Origin: Caulobacter endophyticus
Lineage (GTDB): Bacteria > Pseudomonadota > Alphaproteobacteria > Caulobacterales > Caulobacteraceae
Reading direction: 5' to 3'
DNA length: 64,000 nt
NCBI RefSeq assembly: GCF_029543245.1
Contig: NZ_JARQWV010000001.1
Coordinates: 404,713 to 468,712 of the forward strand
Position 1 is the stretch's first letter, and every line of letters starts with the position of its first letter. The translations under genes and the position numbers were made by a program. Below, piece after piece: positions 49,030 through 56,361 of the stretch. Under the pieces are notes generated by a model that worked only from the letters and a program-made list of their open reading frames with translations, was not told the DNA's origin and did not search any database.

Positions 49030-50553
49030 TCAGGCCGGGATAACCCCCAGGTTCACGCTCACCGCCTTGGTCTTCAGGTACGAGTCGATCCCCTCGCGAC
49101 CGAACTCACGGCCCCAGCCCGACTGGCGGTTGCCGCCGAACGGGGTCTCGGGGCTCAGGGCGGCATGGATGTTGACGCCCACCTGGCCGCTGTCGATCGC
49201 CCGGGCCATGCGGTGGGCGCGCGACAGGTCCCTGGTCCAGACCGAGCCCGACAGGCCGTAGGTCGTGGCGTTGATCGCCGACAGCAGCGCCTCGTCGTCG
49301 TCGCCGAAGCTCTGCACGCCCAGCACCGGCCCGAACACCTCTTCCCGCGCCAGGCGCATGTCGGGGGTGACGTCGGCATAGATGGTCGGCGCCACATAGT
49401 GGCCAGGGCCGGCCGGCACGCCGCCGGCATAGGCCAGGCGCGCGCCCTCGGCGGCGGCGGCCTCGACATGCTCGAGCACCCTGCCCTTCTGCCGGGCCGA
49501 GACCAGCGGGCCGATCATCGTGGTCGGATCAAGACCCGGCCCGACCTTCAGATAGGCCGCCGTCTGGGCCAGGCCTTCCAGCACCGGCTCCAGCACCTTC
49601 TCGTGCACGAAGAGGCGCGTACCGGCCATGCAGTTCTGCCCCGACAGGAAGAAGCAGGCCATGGCCGCCGACGGGATGGCGTCGGCCAGGTCCGCGTCGG
49701 GGAAGATCACGAACGGCGACTTGCCGCCCAGCTCCAGGGTCACGCGCTTGAGGTCATGGCTGACGGCGCGGACGATCTCCTTGCCCACGGCGGTCGAGCC
49801 GGTGAAGGTGATCTTGTCGACGCCGGGATGGGAAACCAGCGCCGCGCCGACCTCGTGGCCCAGGCCGTGGATCAGGTTGAACACCCCGGGCGGGCCGCCG
49901 GCCTCCAGCCACAGCCGCGCCACCAGGATCGAGGTCAGGGGCGTGACCTCGGCGCTCTTCAGCACCAGGGTGCAGCCCGACGCCAAGGCCGGCGCCAGCT
50001 TCAGGATGATCATCGACACCGGCACGTTCCACGGCACGATCGCCCCGACCACGCCCACCGGCTCGCGCACCGTATAGACCAGCAGATCCAGGGCCTCGCG
50101 GCCATTGGCCCGCGCCGGGATGGTCGAGCCCTCCAGCTTGGTGGCGAGGCCCGCGTAATAGCGCACATAGTCGGCGCAGAAGCCCTTGATGGTCGCGCCC
50201 GACAGCGCGATCGGCATGCCGTTCTCCAGCGTCTCGATCTCGGCCAGCTTGTCGGCGTCGCGCTCCAGCAGGTCGGCGAAGCGCAGCATGATCCGGGCGC
50301 GGTCGGCGCCGGAGGTGCGGCTCCAGCCCTTGAAGGCCTTGCGGGCGGCCGCGACGGCCTGGTCGAGATCCTCGGCCGAACTGGCCCGCACCTTGGCGAT
50401 CACCTGCTCGGTGGCCGGGTCCTCGACCTCGATCAGGGTCTCGCCCCGTCCCTCGACGAAGGCCTCGCCGATCAACTGGCCATGGGCTTCGGCCAGAAAG
50501 GCCAGGGCCGCCTTCGAGGGGCCGAAGATCGCTGCGTCGCTGGCGTCCGCCAT
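49030..50553 (-). CDS. NAD(P)-dependent aldehyde dehydrogenase 2
   Basis: 507 residues. Catalytic Glu in VTLELGGKSP and Cys in SGQNCMAGTRL, cofactor segment AIVPWNVPV, and FGPVLGVQ. Paralogue of aldehyde dehydrogenase 1 but with clear divergence in the N-terminal and substrate-tunnel regions, so a different aldehyde is likely. It is divergent from the second MFS permease; I saw no convincing copy of the island operator in the 179 bases between them. Confidence 0.93.
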   Translation of the reverse strand: MADASDAAIFGPSKAALAFLAEAHGQLIGEAFVEGRGETLIEVEDPATEQVIAKVRASSAEDLDQAVAAARKAFKGWSRTSGADRARIMLRFADLLERDADKLAEIETLENGMPIALSGATIKGFCADYVRYYAGLATKLEGSTIPARANGREALDLLVYTVREPVGVVGAIVPWNVPVSMIILKLAPALASGCTLVLKSAEVTPLTSILVARLWLEAGGPPGVFNLIHGLGHEVGAALVSHPGVDKITFTGSTAVGKEIVRAVSHDLKRVTLELGGKSPFVIFPDADLADAIPSAAMACFFLSGQNCMAGTRLFVHEKVLEPVLEGLAQTAAYLKVGPGLDPTTMIGPLVSARQKGRVLEHVEAAAAEGARLAYAGGVPAGPGHYVAPTIYADVTPDMRLAREEVFGPVLGVQSFGDDDEALLSAINATTYGLSGSVWTRDLSRAHRMARAIDSGQVGVNIHAALSPETPFGGNRQSGWGREFGREGIDSYLKTKAVSVNLGVIPA

Positions 50554-50732
50554 GGGAAACTCCGTGGGAAGAAACTGTGATCTGTTGTGAAGCCGGGGCG
50601 CATCGGACGCCGCCTTCCCGCGCGCCCTCCCCGCCTGTCGATCAGCCCGCGCGAAACGATGGCGCGCCGCGCGTGGGGCGTTCGATGCTCGACTGGGGAC
50701 ATTGGGGCCGGCTGGCCCGGGGGATGTGACGC

Positions 50733-51983
50733 GTGAGCGAGGTTCGGGACGAATTCCGCAGGGGCTGGCGCGTGGTGTTGGCGGCGGGCGTAGGGGTCGG
50801 CTGCGGCATCAGCCTGCAGCAGTATGTCGGCTCGCTGTTCGTGAAGGCCCTGCAGGCCGATCTCGGCTGGACGCGCGGCCAGATCGCCCAGGCCCAGGGC
50901 GCGGCCCTGGCGGCCCTTTTCGTCGCGCCGGTGCTGGGCTGGCTGATCGACAAGGTCGGGGTGCGGCCCGTGGCGATGGTCTCCATCGGCCTGCTGGCGG
51001 CGGTCTACGCCATGCTGGCGGCCATGCCGCCGTCGCTGGGCGCCTTCTACGGCCTCTTCGCGCTGCTGGTCATCCTGGGCAGCGGCACGGGCCCGATCGG
51101 CTACACCCGAGCGGTCAACACCTGGTTCGAGAAGGGGCGCGGCCTGTCTCTGGGCCTGACACTGACCGGCGTGTCGCTGGTCGCGGCGCTGAGCGCCCCG
51201 CTGCTGAACTTCGTCATCACCCATCACGGCTGGCGCGGCGGCTACGTGGCGCTGGCGGCCCTGTCGGTCTTCGTCGCCCTGCCCACCGTCTTCCTGGCCC
51301 TCTGGGAGCGCCCGCGCTGGCTGGCCAAGCACGGCGCCGCCGACACCGAACTGGCCGCGGCCAAGCGTGTCTCCCAGGTCGGGCTGACCGCCGGCCAGGC
51401 GCTGAAGACCGGCCGCTTCTGGGTCCTGGCCCTGGCCATCCTGCTGGCGACGGCGGGCCTGACGGGCGTGATCAGCCAGCTTCAGCCGATCCTCACCGAC
51501 CAGGGGCTGGACGCCCGGGCCGCCGGCTGGCTGGTGGCCCTGCTGGCCGTCTCGGTCGCCCTGGGACGGATCGTCGTCGGCTGGGCGGTGGACCGCTTCT
51601 GGGCCCCGATCCCGGCCGCTATCGCTCTCGTGCTGCCCGCGCTGGGCGTGGGCCTGCTGGCGATCGGACACGGCCAGTGGCCGCTGGCGGTGCTGGCGGT
51701 GCTGCTGATCGGCGCGGCCCAGGGCGGCGAGGTCGACGTCGCCGCCTACTTCGTCGCCCGCTACTTCGGCATGCGCTCCTACGGCGCCGTCTACGCCCTG
51801 ATCGGCGTGGCGATCTCCCTGGGCGTGCCGATCGGCGCCATCGGCTTCGGCGCGCTCTACGACCATGACGGCGGCTACGGCCGCGCCCTCGCGATCGCGG
51901 CCGCCGGCTTTGTCGCCAGCGGCGCGCTGATCCTCCTGATGGGACGCTATCCGCAATGGGAAACGCCCAAGGAAAAGTCCTGA
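50733..51983 (+). CDS. MFS transporter 2 of the island
   Basis: 416 residues, starting at GTG (MSEVRDEFRRGW), with about twelve membrane helices. GWLIDKVGVRPVAM is the helix 2-3 signature and VDRFWAP plus GEVDVAAYFVARYFGMRSYG are shared with permease 1 (25694-26980), so one arose from the other or from a common duplication. Probably imports a carboxylated substrate. It converges on the IclR gene, with only 11 bases between stop codons. Confidence 0.87.
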   Translation: MSEVRDEFRRGWRVVLAAGVGVGCGISLQQYVGSLFVKALQADLGWTRGQIAQAQGAALAALFVAPVLGWLIDKVGVRPVAMVSIGLLAAVYAMLAAMPPSLGAFYGLFALLVILGSGTGPIGYTRAVNTWFEKGRGLSLGLTLTGVSLVAALSAPLLNFVITHHGWRGGYVALAALSVFVALPTVFLALWERPRWLAKHGAADTELAAAKRVSQVGLTAGQALKTGRFWVLALAILLATAGLTGVISQLQPILTDQGLDARAAGWLVALLAVSVALGRIVVGWAVDRFWAPIPAAIALVLPALGVGLLAIGHGQWPLAVLAVLLIGAAQGGEVDVAAYFVARYFGMRSYGAVYALIGVAISLGVPIGAIGFGALYDHDGGYGRALAIAAAGFVASGALILLMGRYPQWETPKEKS

Positions 51984-51994
51984 CCGCACCGCCA

Positions 51995-52789
51995 TCAGGC
52001 GGCGCGGGACAGGGGCTCCGACAGGTCGCGGCTGATGGCCGCCGCGGCGATCTTCAGCTTGTCGCCGTACTGCTTGACGGCGTCGGGCATCTTCATCGAC
52101 GAGGAGAAGAACACCAGCACCAGCGCGCCGCAGACGCCCTCGCTGTTGAAGATCGGCGCGCCGATAGACGAGGTCTTGCCGGGGGTCGCCGTGTAGGGGT
52201 TGCGGCCCTTGGTGGCCACGCCCGCCTCGACGATGTCGGCGAACATGCCGCCGGACTCCGCGTACTGCAGGGTCAGCGGATCGACCTGCCCCTCGCCGGA
52301 GCGATAGGCCTCCAGCACGGCCGCCTGCTCGTCGGGACTTGCGAAGGCCAGATAGGCCTTGCCCGCGGCGCTCTCCAGGATCGGCAGGGTGTAGCCGGGA
52401 TAATAGTTGTTCAGCGTCAGCGACGTCATCGTGTGGGTAGAGTCACGGATCATCATCTGCTGGCCGACCCGCGTGGCGATCGACACCGGCCAGGTCACCT
52501 TGGCCGTCAGGTCGACGATATGCGGACGGGCGCAGGCCACCAGGCGATCGCTCTCCTGGAACCCGTGCGACAGCGACTGCACAAGCATGGTCGGGCGATA
52601 GCGCTTCCGCGCCGGCTCCCGCTCGATCAGCTTCTCGTGCAGCAGGGTCTGCACGATGCGGCAGGCCGTCGGATAGGGAACGCCCGAGGTCTGGGCGATC
52701 TCCATCATCGACAGCGAACCACGCCGGTTGATCGCCTGCAGCACCGAGATGCAGCGGCTGATGGCCCTGATCGGCACACCTTTTTCCAT
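51995..52789 (-). CDS. IclR-family transcriptional regulator
   Basis: 264 residues. The N-terminal winged helix (about 8-65: AISRCISVLQAINRRGSLSMMEIAQTSGVP, read in two parts) and a C-terminal IclR effector domain (about 85-255; SSIGAPIFNSEGVCGALVLVF) are clear. IclR proteins regulate catabolic genes and often themselves, binding 15-17 bp palindromes and responding to pathway acids. I chose the ATG at 52789 over a GTG 55 codons upstream. It is the only pathway-type regulator of the island, and a candidate operator lies 140 bases ahead of its start. Confidence 0.92.
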   Translation of the reverse strand: MEKGVPIRAISRCISVLQAINRRGSLSMMEIAQTSGVPYPTACRIVQTLLHEKLIEREPARKRYRPTMLVQSLSHGFQESDRLVACARPHIVDLTAKVTWPVSIATRVGQQMMIRDSTHTMTSLTLNNYYPGYTLPILESAAGKAYLAFASPDEQAAVLEAYRSGEGQVDPLTLQYAESGGMFADIVEAGVATKGRNPYTATPGKTSSIGAPIFNSEGVCGALVLVFFSSSMKMPDAVKQYGDKLKIAAAAISRDLSEPLSRAA

Positions 52790-52928
52790 CGAAACGCCTC
52801 CTCCAGATCTACGCGAACTCCAGACCGGCGGCGGGGGCCTGGTCGAAACTACGATCCGACTATCCAGTCGCCGGATCGCGCCACGAAGTCCCACCGCGGT
52901 TTGAGTCGTCTTTTGTGCGTCGCCTGCT

Positions 52929-52945
52929 CTTTCGCAGGGCGGATA
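52929..52945. promoter_or_regulatory. Candidate IclR-type operator
   Basis: CTTTCGC-AGG-GCGGATA has a perfect right arm and 4 of 7 matches on the left. It lies between the IclR gene (start 52789) and the divergent serine hydrolase 2 gene (start 53017), where autoregulation would be expected. Confidence 0.55.
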
Positions 52946-53016
52946 TTTGACCACGCGGTCAACGAAGTGGCAAATCCGAGTTCTAGGGTCACGCTCACAG
53001 CCTTGTGGAGCGCTTG

Positions 53017-54150
53017 ATGACCGCCGAAACTTCCGTAACGTCAGCCGACGAGGCGTTGTATCTTCAGCGCTTTCAGGCCGCCGCCAATGCGCCCCAGGAA
53101 ACCTACGACACTCTGGAACCCGTCCCGGGAGCAGCCGGGCGCGCGCTGATCCCCGCCGCCTCGCCGGCCACGATCGACGCCGCGGCCCTCGATTCGGCCG
53201 AGGCCTATGCGCAGGCCAGCAACGCCAAGGCCTTCATGGTCTGGCGCGACGGGGTGCTGGAACGCGAGACCTATTTCGCCGGCGCGGCCCGCCCGTCCCT
53301 GCTGGCGTCGAAGTCGCTGGCCAAGCCGCTGACCGCCGTCGCCGTCGGCCGCGCCCTCGATCTTGGCGTCATCAAGTCGCTCGACCAGTCGCTGGCCGAC
53401 TTCATCACCGAGTGGAAGGGCACGCCCAAGGCCGACATTCTGGTGCGCCACACGCTGGACATGCGCACCGGCTTCCTGCCGCAGGGCTTCAGCATCGATC
53501 CGGCCGACGTGCTGAACCGGGCCTATCTGCACCCGCGCCACGACGACATCCTGATCAACGACTATCCGCTCGTGAACCCGCCGGGCAGCCGCTACGACTA
53601 CGCTAACGCCACCTCAGAGCTGGTGGCCCTGCTCATCGAGCGCGCCACCGGCCGCCGCTACGCCGAGTTCATCTCCGAAGAGGTGCTAAGGCCCATCGAC
53701 GCGCCCGGAGGCCAGATCTGGGTCGACCGTCCGGGCGGCCTCGCCCACTCCGGCTGCTGCATCCTGCTGCCGGCCGAAAGCTGGCTTCGTCTGGCCATCC
53801 TGCTGATCGACGACGGCGTCCATGCCGGCAAGCGCCTGCTGCCCGAAGGCTATGTCGAAGAGATGCGCACCCCGACCGAGCAGAACCCGCACTACGGCCT
53901 GGGCGTCTATATCGGCGCGCCCTATCTGGAGCGTCGCGGCTGGGCGGCGCCCGACACGCCCTGGCCCAAGATCCTGCACAGCGAGCCCTACGCCGCCGCC
54001 GACCTCTATCTCTTCTGCGGCAACTCCAACCAGGTGGTCTACATCGTGCCGTCCAAGCGGCTGATCGTGCTGCGGGTCGGCGACAATCCGCCCAAGACGC
54101 CCGAGTGGGACAACAGCGTCCTGCCCAACCTGATCCTGAAAGGACTCTAG
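53017..54150 (+). CDS. Beta-lactamase-fold serine hydrolase 2
   Basis: 377 residues. SxxK as SLAK (ASKSLAKPLTAV, about 95-106), YxN as YAN (YDYANATSELVAL, about 194-206) and LFCGNSNQVVYIVP near the C-terminus. No signal peptide. It resembles serine hydrolase 1 and the EstB/6-aminohexanoate-dimer hydrolase group. Start ATG preceded by GGAG; a GTG four codons upstream is possible. The stop codon overlaps the stop of the small convergent gene. Likely cleaves an ester or amide of the island's substrate. Confidence 0.85.
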   Translation: MTAETSVTSADEALYLQRFQAAANAPQETYDTLEPVPGAAGRALIPAASPATIDAAALDSAEAYAQASNAKAFMVWRDGVLERETYFAGAARPSLLASKSLAKPLTAVAVGRALDLGVIKSLDQSLADFITEWKGTPKADILVRHTLDMRTGFLPQGFSIDPADVLNRAYLHPRHDDILINDYPLVNPPGSRYDYANATSELVALLIERATGRRYAEFISEEVLRPIDAPGGQIWVDRPGGLAHSGCCILLPAESWLRLAILLIDDGVHAGKRLLPEGYVEEMRTPTEQNPHYGLGVYIGAPYLERRGWAAPDTPWPKILHSEPYAAADLYLFCGNSNQVVYIVPSKRLIVLRVGDNPPKTPEWDNSVLPNLILKGL

Positions 54151-54299
54151 TAGCGGCGGCTGGAGGCTACCCGGGCGATGAGCTTGCGCACCTCGCCCTC
54201 CTCCACGCCGTCACGGCGCATCAGCAGTCGGACGATGGGCTCCGACAGCAGTTCGTCGAGCGTAGGCGGCGGGTCGTCCAGACCCCGGTCGTCGCGCAT
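54147..54299 (-). CDS. Small conserved-looking protein, 50 residues
   Basis: 50 residues, acidic N-terminus and two amphipathic helices (TLDELLSEPIVRLLMRRDGV and GEVRKLIARVA). An AGAGGAG ribosome-binding site stands seven bases before the ATG at 54299, which decides the start; a longer frame reaching 54509 would overlap the arsC start and is not protein-like. No known domain. Short proteins with this DELL/IVRLLMRRDG pattern are, to my recollection, common in Caulobacteraceae. Function unknown. Convergent with serine hydrolase 2, sharing stop-codon bases. Confidence 0.6.
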   Translation of the reverse strand: MRDDRGLDDPPPTLDELLSEPIVRLLMRRDGVEEGEVRKLIARVASSRRY

Positions 54300-54438
54300 G
54301 GGGCGCTCCTCTTCGGGCGGGGCGTCCCAGTCGCATTGTTGAGAGTGAATCGCAACTACTATTCTGGAGCGACGCGCGCGACATGGCCGGTCCGCCCGTC
54401 GCCTGCTAATCAGTCTCGCACCATTCCACGAGGCCGCC

Positions 54439-54822
54439 ATGACCGACTTCCCCGTCACCATCTTCCACAATCCCAAGTGCGGCACCTCGCGCAACACCCT
54501 GGCGATCATCGAGGCCGCCGGCTACGCGCCGACCGTGGTCGAGTACCTGAAGGCCGGCTGGACGCTCGAACAACTGAAGGACCTTGCCGCCCGCACAGGC
54601 CTGGGCGCCCACGGCCTGCTGCGCGTCAAGGGCACGCCGGCCGAGGAGCTGGGCCTGACCGATCCGGCCACGCCGGAAGATGCGATCCTGGCGGCCATGG
54701 TCGAACATCCGATCCTGGTCGAGCGCCCCATCGTCGTCACGCCCAAGGGCGCGGTGCTGGCCCGCCCCAAGGAAAGGGTGCTGGAAGTCCTCGACCGCCA
54801 CCCGCCCGCCGACGCATCCTGA
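54439..54822 (+). CDS. arsC: ArsC-type arsenate reductase
   Basis: 127 residues, the glutaredoxin-linked ArsC/Spx fold. The active-site loop FHNPKCGTSRNTL carries the catalytic Cys (residue 14) and the C-terminal half has HPILVERPIVVTPKGAVLARP, with the Arg that binds the anion. It reduces arsenate to arsenite with glutathione/glutaredoxin. It stands alone, without ArsR or an efflux pump, but immediately upstream of the phosphate-starvation gene pstS; arsenate enters cells through phosphate transporters, so the placement makes sense. Confidence 0.9.
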   Translation: MTDFPVTIFHNPKCGTSRNTLAIIEAAGYAPTVVEYLKAGWTLEQLKDLAARTGLGAHGLLRVKGTPAEELGLTDPATPEDAILAAMVEHPILVERPIVVTPKGAVLARPKERVLEVLDRHPPADAS

Positions 54823-54848
54823 TCCGTGGTCGGACGTTTAACCGTCGC

Positions 54849-54881
54849 CTGTCGCAAATCTGTCGCCGAACTGTGACAAAT
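54849..54881 (+). promoter_or_regulatory. Pho box (three CTGT repeats)
   Basis: CTGTCGC, CTGTCGC and CTGTGAC start at 54849, 54860 and 54871, exactly 11 bases apart with A/T-rich gaps. This is the PhoB direct-repeat pattern (two repeats form one box; three allow tandem binding). It lies about 120 bases before the pstS start. Confidence 0.75.
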
Positions 54882-55001
54882 AGCCGACCTCGCCGCCGCT
54901 AATCTGCGGTCGACGAGGTCGGAGACCCTTCCCCCCGGAAAGGTCCGCCCGGCACGTCCAAGATTCCAATGGCCCCAAGCCGACCCATCAGGATGTCGTC
55001 C

Positions 55002-56042
55002 ATGAAAGCCTTCCTCGGAGCCGCCGCCGCGATCGGCCTGCTGGCCCTGGCTCCCAGCGCTCACGCCGCCCGTGACTACGTCTGGGCCGCTGGCTCGTCG
55101 ACCGTCTTCCCGTTCAGCACCCGCGTCGCCGAGAACTTCGCCAAGAAGACCGGCAAGAAGTCGCCCAAGGTCGAGAGCCTCGGCACCGGCGGCGGCATCA
55201 AGATGTTCTGCGGCGGCATGGGCGAAGGTTTCCCCGATATCGCCAACGCCTCGCGTCCGATGAAGAAGTCCGAGTACGAGGCCTGCAAGGCCAAGGGCGT
55301 CAAGGACATCATCGAGATCAAGATCGGCTTCGACGGCATCGTCATCGCGATGGACAAGAAGTCGCCCGACTACAACTTCAAGCTTGAGCACCTCTATCTG
55401 GGCCTGGCCCAGAACGCCCTGCGCGGCGGCCAGTTCGTGAACAACCCCTACAAGACCTGGAAGGACGTCGGCGCCGGCCTGCCCGCCAACCGCATCCTGG
55501 TCTACGGCCCCCCGCCCACCTCGGGCACTCGTGACGCCTGGGTCGAACTGGCCATCGAGGGCGGCGCCAAGAAGTTCCCGACCGTCAAGAAGCTGCACGA
55601 CAGCGACGAGAAGGCCTTCAAGGCCAAGGTCGACCCGATGCGCAAGGACGGCGCCTGGATCGACGCCGGCGAGAACGACAACGCCATCGTTGGCACCCTG
55701 ACCAAGACCCCCGGCGCGCTGGGCGTGTTCGGCTTCTCGTTCCTCGAAGAGAACGCCAACGTCATCAAGGGCGCAGCTGTCAACGGCGTGAAGCCCACCC
55801 CCCAGACGATCGCCAACGGCACCTACCCCGTGTCGCGCTCGCTCTTCATCTACGTGAAGAAGGGCCAGGTCGGCGTGACGCCGGGCCTGAAGGAGTTCCT
55901 GAGCGAATTCGTTTCCGACGCCGCGACCGGTCGCGGCGGCTACCTGCAGGGCCGCGGCCTGATCCCGCTGCCGCCGGCCCAGCACGAGGCCGCCAAGGCC
56001 ACGGCCGGCAAGCTGACCCTGATGGCGCCGCCGAAGGCCTGA
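55002..56042 (+). CDS. pstS: Phosphate ABC transporter substrate-binding protein
   Basis: 346 residues. Signal peptide about 1-22 (ending AHAA), then a PstS-like fold: AAGSSTVFPFSTRVAENFAKK, GTGGGIKMFCGGMG, IANASRPMKKSE, GPPPTSGTRDAW. The Ser/Thr/Asp/Arg phosphate ligands of these loops are in place. Periplasmic phosphate capture for the Pst transporter. The pstCAB genes are not adjacent, as is common in Caulobacter. I chose the ATG at 55002 (AGGA eight bases ahead); two in-frame ATGs upstream would add 3 or 11 residues. A Pho box precedes it and a strong terminator follows. Confidence 0.9.
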   Translation: MKAFLGAAAAIGLLALAPSAHAARDYVWAAGSSTVFPFSTRVAENFAKKTGKKSPKVESLGTGGGIKMFCGGMGEGFPDIANASRPMKKSEYEACKAKGVKDIIEIKIGFDGIVIAMDKKSPDYNFKLEHLYLGLAQNALRGGQFVNNPYKTWKDVGAGLPANRILVYGPPPTSGTRDAWVELAIEGGAKKFPTVKKLHDSDEKAFKAKVDPMRKDGAWIDAGENDNAIVGTLTKTPGALGVFGFSFLEENANVIKGAAVNGVKPTPQTIANGTYPVSRSLFIYVKKGQVGVTPGLKEFLSEFVSDAATGRGGYLQGRGLIPLPPAQHEAAKATAGKLTLMAPPKA

Positions 56043-56066
56043 CCGCCTCGATCGAGACCGTGAACG

Positions 56067-56099
56067 ACGCCCCGTCCGGACATCCGGGCGGGGCGTTTT
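56067..56099 (+). terminator. Intrinsic terminator of pstS
   Basis: A 13-bp stem (ACGCCCCGTCCGG with CCGGGCGGGGCGT, one G-T pair) around the loop ACAT, followed by TTTT, 24 bases after the stop codon. Confidence 0.85.
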
Positions 56100-56249
56100 C
56101 ATTGACACCCCTGCGGCCAAAGCGCCGCAGTCGGCGCTAATCGTCGCCCGCCCCTTGCCTTTCTTGGCGGTTTGGCGTCTTAACGCGCCCTTGCAAATTT
56201 CCTCGCTGGCTCAAACGCCTCATTTTGGCGGCCGGAGAGGTTTATTTTC

Positions 56250-56294
56250 ATGACAAGTGACCAATCAGACGGGTCCGGGACAACGGGGTCGTAA
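56250..56294 (+). CDS. Possible 14-residue leader peptide
   Basis: ATG with a good GGAGAGG site nine bases ahead opens a 14-codon frame (MTSDQSDGSGTTGS) ending in TAA, 68 bases before the helicase start. It is rich in Ser, Gly and Thr, without a run of one amino acid that would mark classic attenuation. It could be a translated leader that modulates the helicase, or chance. The overlapping second frame (GTG at 56257) joins the helicase frame directly. Confidence 0.3.
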   Translation: MTSDQSDGSGTTGS

Positions 56295-56361
56295 TTTGGT
56301 CGTGGCGCAGGCCGCGGGCGTTTTTGTGTGCGCGCCGCCTGCAGGATCGAACTGGACCAAG

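Larger units (their letters stand above)
56043..56361. other. Intergenic region: pstS terminator and helicase leader
   Basis: This 319-base gap holds the pstS terminator (56067-56099), a stretch with no recognised element, and the long 5' leader of the helicase gene with the small reading frame at 56250-56294. Long leaders are usual for cold-inducible helicase genes, but no known thermosensor or riboswitch was identified. Confidence 0.5.

Noticed and set aside
48698..49261. Open frames in the two long-repeat copies with similar translations
   Set aside because: The two copies differ by amino-acid-changing substitutions, the composition is Arg/Pro/Gly-rich as expected for GC-rich non-coding DNA, there is no ribosome site, and the frame runs through palindromic repeats into the neighbouring gene.
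54147..54509. 120-residue minus-strand protein opposite the arsC start
   Set aside because: Only the last 50 residues look protein-like and have a ribosome site; the upstream part overlaps the arsC promoter and start, so the shorter gene was called.
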